Shown here: positions 10,851 to 22,400 of the stretch, one piece after another
How positions within the stretch are numbered: position 1 is the first letter of the stretch
How the letters are laid out: the number at the start of each line of letters is the position of its first letter
Assembly (NCBI GenBank): GCA_025267735.1
Contig: CM046301.1
Span: 60,965,872-61,029,871 of the forward strand
Source of the DNA: Mactra quadrangularis
Taxonomy: Eukaryota > Mollusca > Bivalvia > Venerida > Mactridae
DNA: 64,000 bases
Direction: 5' to 3'
Translations under genes and position numbers: made by a program
The notes under the pieces: generated by a model
Database searches by the model: none
Seen by the model: the letters and a program-made list of their open reading frames with translations, nothing else
Told to the model about the DNA's origin: nothing

Positions 10851-11985
10851 CTGAAAATTGTCAAGTATCACGCGTTTGCTTAAAACTCTTGCAAACATTA
10901 AATGAATATATAAAACGCACCCAAGGCACAAAAAAACTCAAGTATTTTCTCCAGAATTTATACTAATACTATTTTAAAATTAGCAATAAAACCCAAGGTA
11001 ATGACTCTACGGAAAATCACGGAACTCAACGAACGAGAACGGAACATCCCGTCGTGGCTAAAAATAACCACAACTTCAAATCGGAAGAAAACAAATTTTC
11101 TTCTTTGATAAATACACTTTTGTATAGTGAATTTCGTGCGAAAGCCAATTAAAACTCACGAAATCATGTAAATAGTTTTACATAAAAATGTACTGACGGG
11201 AAAAAGAAACGAACCAATTAATGTCATGTGTGGTGAAAGGGTGACCGTTCATGCCAAATGAGTGTGAAATCTTTTTGTTCGGCGTAAACGATTCTAAAGT
11301 CACCGTCACCAACGTCTATCTCTCCGCTCGTATCATCGCGATCATGTACTTGAGTTGGGAGAATGTAGAGTTCAGTGAGGATTCGCGTTTCGGCTAATGT
11401 AACGCCCTCAGATTAATCAATGTTTCAAAACGAGTTTAAGTCACAACTCGTTGTTTGCCAAGGTTGGGCATACACATAGACCAGCTTTTATGCTCGGTGA
11501 GTGTCTCTATATTTTGGCAACGTCATGACTGTATCTATCAGCATAGTAACGACAGACTTTACGTTGAGCATGTCACCAAGGACTTCTTACAGGGTGAAAA
11601 CATTAATGTTTCCTTATATTATTCTGAATCCCGAAAATTGTGTACCTAGTTGAAATGAGGCGTTTCTTTTTAGCATCAGTTTAAATGTTTGCGTACTCAA
11701 TATTTGCACGCACTGATTTCTCGAGTAAACCACTGGAAAAACGATATGACATATCCATCACTTTACAATTTTGTGTAAGTTTTACCAAACACCTTTTAAG
11801 CAACTTGATTGGCTGAGAGGGTATCTCCGTAATCTAATTTGCATGTTATAAAAGTACCCCACTTTTATTAGAAATTAATATTTTGAATAACTTGACCCCT
11901 AAAAGGGAGCCCGCTACAGAGAGTTATTATAATCCAAAGGCAGTTATATTCTATTGTCTTTTTGATAGTTTTACTTGTTTTTAAA
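10851..11985. other. Intergenic stretch, nothing recognised
   Basis: No domain or repeat match that I can name. A 64-codon plus frame at 11455-11649 has no family signature and no splice context. The block 11240-11420 is somewhat richer in CpG than its surroundings. It could hold an unannotated exon or regulatory DNA, but nothing in it decides this. Confidence 0.3.
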
Positions 11986-12231
11986 TTAATGATAAAGATT
12001 TTGTCTTCGTTTAGTGGCTTTAATTAGTAATCTAGTATTTTTCTGTACGGCTCTGTTTGCGTCTGAACGGAGCCTTCTCCTAACCGTCAGTTCCATATTA
12101 GCTGCTCTACGTTTACGACCACGGCCTCTTCCTGGCTTTTTTAAACTTTCTTGAAGTTGGGTTGAAGCTAAATTGATGTTTGACTGTCGAGTGATAAAGC
12201 ATGAATGCGTGGACGTGGCGTGAGTAGCTCT
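11986..12231 (-). other. Unassigned minus-strand open frame with a basic segment
   Basis: An open frame between stops has no early ATG. It encodes ESLKKPGRGRGRKRRAANM followed by ELTVRRRLRSDANRAV and ends at TAA (plus-strand 11986-11988). The codons look gene-like and the Lys/Arg run resembles a nuclear-localisation or nucleic-acid-binding segment. It may be an exon or a transposon gag remnant. I do not recognise a family. Confidence 0.25.
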
Positions 12232-13850
12232 TTAAATATGTCCGTGAATGTGACCTTTGGTAGAACTTCCGACGGTGAACATGAACAAAGCGGAAAATAA
12301 ATTGAATGTATTTATGGGGTTAATCAATTGTCATTATTTGTACATCAATGTTTAATTTAAGCTTGTATTGATATCGTACGATGTATTATTGTATTACTTG
12401 TTATTTATATGTTGTATATATATAGTCTGTTTTTATCCGGTGAGCCCTGGCTGTGCTTTTGTATTTTTGGTAAAGTAATAAATGTTTATTGTCAATTAAA
12501 AAGTGTCCGACTTGTTAATGTCCTTGAAAGTAGTTGAAATAATATTTTACAAGGAGATATAAAATAATAAAAGGAATAAAAATCTGTAACCTATCGGTGA
12601 TATGGATAGTCAGTTTGGTCCCATGACTAGCATTGTCGGATACCCACAGCGGATTCATTGACATCAACCGATGGTATTCGATGGTGATTATTAAGAACAT
12701 GGTTGCATGTGTTAAATAGCTGACGATTGCTCGACAGGACAGGAGTCTAGTATTGGTATATCACAGTCACTTATGTATTTTTATTTGTTTGGGTCGTCAG
12801 ACCAAACAAATAATGGTAGCGAAATTTCAGACCCGAATGCTGTTAATTGCAAATGCCGAAAGTAGTCCGCTTTTTTGAAGCGGTTACTTCCCTTTACATG
12901 GACATTAACGCCGAAAAATTCAGGGGAGATCACTGCGTGAAGATTGTCAAATGGACTGGTCCCCTGCGAACCACAATAGGACAGGGGACCAGATTAATTT
13001 TCAAATAACAGGCGCATTAATTTTCAAACCTGCTCAGGGAAGAAAATATAGTTTCCGATTGGTCGAAGATTTCTAATATTGTGCAAGTCTGTAACATTAC
13101 CGCAAATTACTGGTAATATATTTAAATAATTTTGATTAAACGCACGTCAATTTTGAACTCTTCAATTAAAAGGCGTTCGTCTATGGGTTAGTTTATACAA
13201 CAAATTCAATTTGTCACGTGATCAAACCACGCTGAAGAGCCAACAGAACAACCCACGGAGAAGAAAGAAGGTTTGTAAATAAAATTTCATCCAATATTTA
13301 TTATACATTATCGTTTGTTGGTATTATTTATAAACAAGAAATATACGTAAAGTTGATTTCACATAACAAACCAGTTTGTGACAGCGATAATATTACTTAT
13401 TTAAACTTAAAAAAACCATGTTGACCATATTATATAAATATACTGTTATACTTGTTGTAAGATATGTTGGATATAATAATGTTAGTTTTTTTGCATGTTT
13501 AGATATAGGATACATTTTTGTATGTTTAAATAAGTTTTAATATATTGAAATGTTACATTATTTTCAGTTCATTAAAATATAAATTTATAACCCTGTGTCA
13601 TTGTTTCTTGAATTTATAGCATCTATATTACATTTATATATCATTGTTTCCACACAACCTTCACCTTTGTGATATTCCAAGACCCAAACAAATTCAGCGC
13701 CTTCTGTGCTTTGATTTTCTTCTCAAATTGTCTTGAATGTTGAAGTATTAATAACTGCAATCTTATGAGCTTGGCATACTGTATCGTAGTTTGAAAAAAT
13801 TCCTCCTTATAACAAAATCTACAGGAATTCACCGCTGCAATCGCCCTATA
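12232..13850. other. Intergenic stretch; contains one GC-rich hairpin
   Basis: AT-rich, with AATAAA near 12477 but no gene to go with it. At 12956-12992 an 11-bp perfect stem (CTGGTCCCCTG and its complement) closes a 15-base loop. No coding frame is supported. Confidence 0.35.
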
Positions 13851-13854
13851 TGTA

Positions 13855-14460
13855 TATAGAATGATTATAGAATTGCATATTGTATAAAATTGAAATGTAT
13901 TGTCAGTATATTGTATTAAAATACAATTTTAAATACAAATGACTACTCTATACACAAGTATCAAAGCTAGTAAAATAAACAATTATAATTCTATATGCAA
14001 TTAGAAATTTTATATAAATACACAATTCAACATACAGTGTACAGCTCTATATACAAATATACATTTTAAGTACAATATACATTTATATATAGAATGTTCA
14101 ATACTATAACGATAGAATACAAAATGTATATGTAGTTCTAAACAAAGTTCAAAGTACTTGGGATATACAATTCTACATGCATAATGGATTTCCATACAGA
14201 CAATACAATTATTTACTCTATTCAATTCTATACAATTTGCAATTCTAAAATTATTCAATATACAGTTCTATAAAATATATATTTTTTTAAATATATAATT
14301 ATATATCCACAATACAATATATACAATTCTAAATAGTATTCAATTATATATATACAGTATAAAACTCGTTATGCAATATAGAAAGTGTCTATACACTATA
14401 CATATGTCGGTACAATAAGTCGATACACTTATATATTTTCACATATACAAACGACATGAA
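13855..14460. repeat. AT-rich degenerate simple-sequence block
   Basis: Many imperfect copies of a roughly 20-30 bp motif of the type ATACAATTCTATATACAAT, in both orientations, over about 600 bp. The one open frame inside (14258-14010, minus) is a by-product of the repetition and not a gene. Confidence 0.6.
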
Positions 14461-15670
14461 AATACCCGAAAGACCGTTGCTTAAATTAATGGGCCCTAGT
14501 TTAGGTCGAAAGTTCCTTGGTACGAAAACAAACAAGTTCCGTAAAAATCAGTACCGAACGGATTGATTTTATCAGATACTTTTTCTATTCGAGCGCTCTT
14601 GAGTTTATCAAAACGAACTTTTTTGCTGGCGATCACATCCGAGTTTTTCGAATGTGGATAAAATAATTTCAGTGCGTACTGCGGACTGGCGACACTTCCC
14701 CCGACTTTAATGTTTGCGTTGGGTCCTTGACCTATTTATGAAAATAGTGGAATATATTTTATACGTACTAGTTCAATTAATTATAGAAGATTATAGTGCC
14801 TTTCTTTTTACTTCATAAGCTGAAATTTATGCCCGTGTCTTATGTCGACAATCGCTCACATCACGGTCCACAATTATTGTATTCCGACGCGGACTATTTT
14901 TCTCGTGATAATACCCGCGGTTGAGTTCTTCACATTTTTGTTACACAACTTTGAGTCAACATCGTTTTATTTCTTCGCAATATACAAAATTCTATATACG
15001 AAATAAAATAATTATCCACTGAGTACCTAATTTGAAACCGATAGTAAAAGCTCTAAATAGCAAGAAAAATTATCCATTTGTTATGATGTTCTGCGATGTA
15101 AGTAAGTATTTACATCCAGCAAGACATAATACATATTAACAAGAAACATTAAGCTCTAGTGTGCTTTTTAACCGACTATCTCACAGTGCGTATATTAATA
15201 CAAATAACAACAATTACATGTACATTGTATCAACACACACATAGGAAAAATGACTGATTCTAAAAAAAAATTAAAATTACAAACAGTATTGAGCATAATA
15301 TCTATACTATAACACTATAATAATTATTAATATTGTTTAAAAAATGTGATTTAAAAAATTAAAACAAAAGCAGAAAATGGACACAAATGAATAATATAGT
15401 AAAATGAATTTATTGGTAAAATCTACATTGCAATTGGTTTAAAAGTACTACTTTAAAAATTATCTCGATAGAAAATGGTTCTTATTTCAAAGACATATTT
15501 TAAATTCACATGCCATGTTCATAAACATGAAAACATTGGTGAAACATTGGGTGAAAACATTCAATACACATGCACATAAGAACAAAGTTACATTGACATA
15601 TATTGTTGATATAACTCTGACGACACAGACAATAAATGAAGATGATATTTGATTATATATACTAGCAAAA
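14461..15670. other. Intergenic stretch, nothing recognised
   Basis: AT-rich sequence. The block 14470-14960 is somewhat richer in GC and CpG. No open frame with family features and no recognised repeat. Confidence 0.35.
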
Positions 15671-15678
15671 ATATATAA

Positions 15679-15890
15679 GCCACCCGGCTAAGTTGGTAGC
15701 ACGCAAGTTTACTGATCGAGGGGTCGTAAGTTCGATTCCTGGGCGGGCCTACTTTCGTGGAGCTTGGTCGTGAAATTATTTCTACGGCCATTCTCCCTCC
15801 TACCACTGATTCTAAATCATGTAGGACAGTAGTCAGTTACTGACGGAAGTATGCGCCTAGTAGTTGAAGCCCAGAGATTACATACAAAAG
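15679..15890 (+). repeat. tRNA-derived SINE, family B, 3' truncated
   Basis: The head begins GCCACCCGGCTAAGTTGGTA and contains TAAGTTCGATTCCTGG, a B-box-like segment. The body reads GAGCTTGGTCGTGAAATTAT and then a stretch with CCATTCTCCCTCCTACCACT. The same body is found in reverse at 29666-29981 and in part at 46523, 52004 and 58591. Confidence 0.75.
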
Positions 15891-16189
15891 AACTAGATCT
15901 AACCCTTCATACAGCTAATCAGTAAAACGTAATTTATACCAGTTACTGTGTAGTTTTTCCGAGTGCAAGGTGTCTGCTTTGGAGCAAATAGGCTCTTCTC
16001 GTGTGTTTTTTTTTGTAACGTTAACGATCAAGTTATTCTATACTGTATATCTTTTTTAAATCAGTACAAAAACATATTTATGAAACAAAACATGCATTTT
16101 CATGCGCTTCAACGTGTTTTATTCCTGTTAACACGGTCTTTACAATGTTCATAATTCGTTGATAATCTTTGCCAGTCTTTACAGTGTTT

Positions 16190-16281
16190 AGTATGACCCG
16201 GTTAGAAAGACCGCAACTACTGGTTCCTTAGCTGTCATAACTATTAACGATAGAGCCGGGCTAAAATCTGTTTGTTTACAA
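16190..16281 (+). promoter_or_regulatory. Putative 5' UTR/promoter-proximal region of NEK9
   Basis: Short, less AT-rich segment right before the ATG, with ACCCGGTT and GAGCCGGG. No TATA box at a fixed place. It is inferred only from position; the transcription start cannot be read from the sequence. Confidence 0.3.
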
Positions 16282-16422
16282 ATGGCGGTCACGGGAGTAG
16301 AAATGGCTAGTCTTGATCTTTCACCACCTGTTTTTGAAGGTGGACAAGAGACGTCCTATATATTTGTTCGAAGTCTTGGTGCAGGAGCCTTTGCGGAAGC
16401 TAATCTTTACCGAAAAATAGAG
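16282..16422 (+). CDS. NEK9: NEK9 exon 1
   Basis: Start ATG at 16282, in [16 protein letters not shown]; a second in-frame ATG is codon 8. It ends ...LYRKIE with the donor GTAAGTAC at 16423, phase 0. It encodes the first kinase strands and the glycine loop (LGAGAFAEA). The sequence just upstream is locally richer in GC, as expected for a promoter/5' UTR. Confidence 0.9.
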
Positions 16423-19400
16423 GTAAGTACATAAGTTATCCGTTGTTTAATGTTTTCATTCATATTCTATGGATATCATATAGATCTAACAGCATACAGT
16501 CTTCAAAATTAGCACTTGCTCATTCGCCTATAAGAGTGAAATTAAATTGGGGTGACAAAAAATTAATTTCCTGTTTGCTTGATAGGCTAGTAAAAATTTA
16601 TTTGCATTTAACCGTGTATTTTTTAGTGGGAAATCATACACATGGTATGACATCATGCTGTTTCCTGTCATTCACATCACAGGTGCCCATCGCATTACAA
16701 AACTCCAAATAATTGTTAATTTTTACTTAAACATGCTCTAATTATCATAAAAACATCAAATATAAAAGTTCCAACCAAAAGCCAAAATTTTGTTTTGTTA
16801 AAAAATATAAGGTATCCAACTCGATGAAATCGTTCTGAATTTTACTCGGAAGAGATGTGACAGGTCAGCTTTCCCAGACTAAACACCTCTTTTCCAATGG
16901 CTTAGCGCTAAAATCGAATACTGACGTGTTAGATAACTTAAAAATGGACTTCCATCATCAATATCAAGTTTCTCGCTCCCGTGCTAAGATTGTACCGATC
17001 ATTTTACTTGAATCGGTTTTGATAATCTCCCGAGTCGACCATTTTATTGAATGAGGATGCGCGCGCATCACATTTGACCTTAATTTGGTTACGAGTCATT
17101 TTATTGGACAGAATAAAAATACCGTCCAATGAAATGACTCGTAACAAACGTGATGCGCGCGCATCACCATTCACAAAATGGTTGAGCCGGCAGATAAACA
17201 ATAGCGATTCGAGTAAACTGATCGAAATACAGTCTTGCGGATCATAGCCAGAAGTTTGATATTAACGCTAGTAATACATTTTTTGTTTGTCTAACACGTC
17301 CTTATTAGTATTTAGCGCTTAATCGTTCGGGAGTGAGTGTTTAGTCTTGAAAAGCAGACCTGTCACATCTCTTCCGAGTAAAATTCTGAAGGATTTCATC
17401 GAGTTGGATACCTTATATTTTTTAATAAACTAATATTTGGATTTCCGACGCGACGGACACCTGTGATTCACATAGGCGGATCCAAGGGGGGAGGCAGACC
17501 CAACGTACATAAGACTTGATAAGTACATGTAGAATTTCAGTCCACAAGGAACGGTCATTCTAATTACCCCAAGACACCCCCAAGATAACCACAATGCCTC
17601 TTACAGTGTTATTTCTGTTTCACTTTCACCTTAAAAACGTCTAACCAATGAATTTCATCGCTCAGACGCTCACAAATAATTGACTTTGCAAAAAATTGGT
17701 TGGTCATAAGCTACAGGAGGTCACTTAGTTGGTTCATAATATCGATGGCATCATGCATATTGAAATATCCTATCTATCTATCTATCTATCTATTTATACT
17801 GCATCACACTCTATGAGCATTATGTGCAGGTGCGCGTCTGTGCAAGAAAAATAAAAGAAGAAATGTACAGGAGATAAAAAGTAATACTATACAAGTATTT
17901 GTAAGAATTGAACTAAAAGCTGATAGTGTTAATAAAAAGAAGAAAATGTACAGATAAAACAGTTAAAAACAATAGTTTCAATTTAAACGTGGTATGAAAG
18001 TGTGGTCACCCCCTGCCTAAATTGGTCCAGGGTAGGAACCTGCACAAGTTCAGTTGGAAGTGAGTTCCATAGGACTATAGTTGCTGGAAAAAAAGAATAT
18101 TTATAGTAATTACATGGGGTGAGGATCTGTCTATAGGAAAGGGGATGTGAATGTCGGGTGTTGCGGACGGACGGCTGAACATATAAGGGTAGTGGCACTG
18201 CAACCAGTCCATGAACGATCTTGTAGAACATTAGGAGTCTGGCATCAGATCTTCTATTTTCCAGAGAGCGCCAACCTAATGTACATAACATATGTGAGAC
18301 ACTGCTGTAGGAAGAAAAGTCATTTGTAACCCATCGCGCAGCTCTGCGTTGAACCATTTCAACTTTGCTGATGTTCTGCTGGGTGTGTGGGCACCAGACA
18401 GAACTAGCATATTCAAGCTGGGTTCTTACCAGGGTTTTATATGCAAATTCCCTTACGCTTGAATTTTTGGAAGGGATGTTTCTTTTCAGGAAATTAAGGG
18501 TCTTTGTGGCTTTAGAGGTGACCTGGTCTATGTGTTTATTCCAGTTAAGGTCAGATGAGAAAGTGATGCCTAGATATTTGGCATCACTGACATTTTCTAG
18601 GATTTGGCCATGGAGTGAGTATTTAGACTTAAAAGGACGTTTTGATTTTGTAATGTTAAGTACTGTACACTTAGAGGGATTAAACTCCATGTCCCATTTG
18701 CTTTCCCTATCCCCTTAAATAGCTTAGGAATATACAAAATAAGAGAGAAAAATAATGAAAAACATACAGTATAAAGAAAAATAAGTAAAATAAAAGGCCA
18801 TGATGAAAGAGCCCCTACTTGTGGTGTGGCCTGGATGCAGAGCTGTATGAGGTATTTTCTTGAATGCAGCAGTACTCATCTGTAACTGAACGCTGATCGA
18901 ACAAATTCTTAGTGACTTTACAGTAGCTCAGTATTGGATATTTGTGTATTTACTTTTACTCAACATAAGATCCTAATAACCTACTTGAGATCCTGGGCCT
19001 GTTTGATTCGCTGGATCTGATTAATCGGAGTACTCTGATTACTGAAAAATTGAATCAAACATTTCAGATTACACGTGTCACGGCACTTACCTGTTCAAAT
19101 TATGGGAAGAAGGCTATGTAGTTGGCCGGATAGCTCAGTAGAGAGAGCACTTGCCCTGTAAGCGAGAGGTCCTGGGTTCGAGTCCCGGTCAGGCTGCATA
19201 TTTTTCTTTCCCTGTGACACACGTGCTCGGAGTACTCCGAATACACCTGCCTTTTAGGAGTAAGCAGAGTATGCAAATGCGAGGATTGCAAATGTTGTTT
19301 TTGACAATATTTTCACATATTTTGTGTCAGATCGTCATCATACTATTTTGATGAACTGCTGTCATCTAACAAAAAGCATCCTGTAACCTTTTCCATCATT

Positions 19401-22400
19401 TCTTGTTTTTTGCTACGAGATTGGGATATTTGATTCATCGGGGCTCGCAGAGTAGACAGGAGTACTCGAAGTAGACTGAATCAAACACGCCCCCTGTCTT
19501 GTGTCAAGGGGGATAATTCCATCATATACTGGTGTAATTGTACAAACATAGTTATTCTCCTTTGTTTCACTAGACTATCTTATGTCTGTTTGGTCTTAAA
19601 CTCAATATTAAATAGCCATTTTTTTTTCAAAAATAAATATGAATGACTTGTAAAAAGTATATTTATGACATATATTACACGTCTAAGAGGTGCTGGGTCT
19701 GTCTTTGGGTGTCTTGAATTAGTCTTGGGGTAAATATTTTGACCCCACAAGAACTATTACTCCATATTGTGCAGATTTTGAGTCATTCCAAATTTCTTAT
19801 TTTTTATGCAACCAAGTGTATTTAATCTGAGTAATCAACAGGCCTATTTTGCTTTGCCTAACAATAGTCTTGTTTGTTTTCATGTATTTCATTCTGGTTT
19901 CAGGACAATAGTTTGGTAGTATGGAAAGAGATTAATATGGCCAAGTTGGAAGAAAAAGCTAAGAGAGACGCAGTCAATGAGATTGAAATATTATTAGTTC
20001 TCAATCATGCTAACATTATAACATATTATAATAACTTTATGGATGGGGACACTTTACTCATTGAACTGGAATATGCTAATGGTTAGTACATACTAGATTT
20101 AAATTACTGTATTATAGTGGTTGTCCTAACAGATTATTTCAATTATATATTATTATCTGAAGTTTTTGGTGGTCTGAAATATTTTTTTGTCCTGGCAAAT
20201 CGAAAGTGGTTATGTCAGTCAACAAGACAATGGCAAAATCATAGAATGTATAGAATACATAAGTATTTCATTGGGATTATGCTCTATGAAAAGTGTGGCG
20301 ATTACTGAAGATGATGATGATAATGAAGATAATGATGATGAAGATGACGATGATGATGATGAATGTAAAGGGACCAACTTGAGTTAACTCAAACTTACTT
20401 AAAATTTGGCTAAATGATGGCTACTCTAAGAATTCTTAAAAAGAGTGTAGGCCTAGATGATTTTCTTGATGCTTCTTAAACTAGTTAGTTTTTTTACAGT
20501 TCTTTTATTGCAATATATATGTTAAGTTATATTCCTTTTCCATTTGTTTAGGCTCATCTAATGTGCTACAGTATTTTATATTTAAAAAAATGATTATATA
20601 TTGAGGGTTGCCCACAAGACTGTAGTAAGTGCATTGCATTAAAGAGCAAGTTACGGTAGTCTTGCGGGCAACCCTCGATATGTGTATATGTATTTCATTC
20701 AATTTATCTTGATTGTGTTAGGAAATCAAACTGTTACTTGTATTACTTTATTTTCCAGGAGGTACATTGGCTCAGAAGATAAATTCACAGAAAGAATTAT
20801 TTGAAGAAGAGGTTATTTTATAAGCTTAATAACTTTGTTTAAATTCTTTCAATGAACACAGGCATGTTTTAGGCATTTCACAGTGGCTACTTCACCCGAC
20901 ACTTGCTCTTACTTTAACTATTCAAAACCTGTCATTATTTTCTGTATGCAATAAAGGACATGTGTAATATGATTCAATTAAAAGTATCAATTATGTAATC
21001 AGAAAGATCCCTAGCATAGTGTTGGGATCAAAATAGTAGCTTTGATCTTTTAACTTGTATATATTCATATGATACAATGTAATTAGGTCATGCAATAACG
21101 CAATTTTGTTAAATGTCTGCATGTGCTTAGGTTTTAGAGTCCTCAATAAAAAAAATGTTGGTGATTTTTTTTTTAAATAATTCTGCTGTTCTTGGATTTG
21201 ATAACAAAATTGTGTTCTACATAAGCAATTTATCATAACTGTGTCATTAATACAATGTATATTTTATGTGAAAAAAACTTGAGTCATTTCATATTAAACT
21301 GTATAAGTCTGTGCTTAAACTAGTAATTTCATAAGTAATTTAGACCATTGTTTCATATTATGATGTTTTTCCATTAAACATATATAATGCATTGTTTTTG
21401 TCATAAAATATTTGTGGTTTTGTTTTCAGTTTGTATGTTTTTGTGAATTGGTACCTAGGTTTGTCAAACTTGAGTTGATGCTTAACAAAATTCCAATTTG
21501 GCATGGCCTTAGAGGTTCCTTGGGAAAACTGCACTACCCTTATGAATTAGTCACATGTCTTTGGTCACAAAGGATTACTTTGTTAAACAAATGAGCCACT
21601 TGTCTAAAGATGTGTTTATAGTAGCCTCAATGACAGTTGCCCCACAATAGATAAAGTTAGTATCATTATGTTATTCTAACTGCAATATAATATATCTTAT
21701 TTTTAATTTTAAGATATTTGAACTTACATATTTTTTTTTACTTTTAGGTTGTAAAATGGTACTTGTTCCAATTAACATCTGCTTTGGCTCATTGTCATGA
21801 ACATGGTATAATTCATCGTGATGTAAAATGTTTAAATATATTTATGACTAAAACAGATTTGTTAAAACTTGGTGATTTTGGTATATCTAAAGTTTTAGAA
21901 TCCACTTCACAAATGGCTGAAACAGTAAGTTATGATAACTTCCTTGGATATTTCATCCATTGTTATTTAAAGTTGCACTGGACATTCTCATAGTCTGACA
22001 CAAACAAGACTGTAATTTTTAGGAACCACACTGAATTATTTCTCCTTGAAAAAATGATTAGAGCCTAAATAAATAAGCCAATTGTAAGCTGATGTTTTAA
22101 GTTTTCAACAATTTTTAAATTGTTAAGTAACAATAATAATATATTCCACGCAAACAAGCAGGCTGAGATGGCTTGGTCACATAGAATGCAGGATAAGTTG
22201 GACCTCCAAAGTAAAAAATTTAAACATCACAGCACACTGAGGCCTAGACAGACCAAAGTTAACCTGGGATGACCTGGTCAAGCATGATCGGCTAGAACTT
22301 CAAATGGAGGACACCAACCCTCTGGACCACTAGTCATGGAGAGGAAGACTCTGATCCAGACGACACAGACAGGCCTCACCCTTGCCTAAGGATTAATCAA

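Noticed and set aside
14010..14258. Minus-strand 82-codon protein
   Set aside because: It lies within AT-rich simple repeats; its Tyr/Ile/Cys-rich composition is a by-product.
17983..18690. Host gene encoded by the 235-codon minus frame
   Set aside because: The sequence is the C-terminal end of a Jockey/CR1-type reverse transcriptase with a GATA tail.
20187..20387. Acidic protein ending in an Asp/Glu-rich tail
   Set aside because: The acidic tail is the GAT microsatellite inside NEK9 intron 2; there are no splice sites or upstream exon in that frame.
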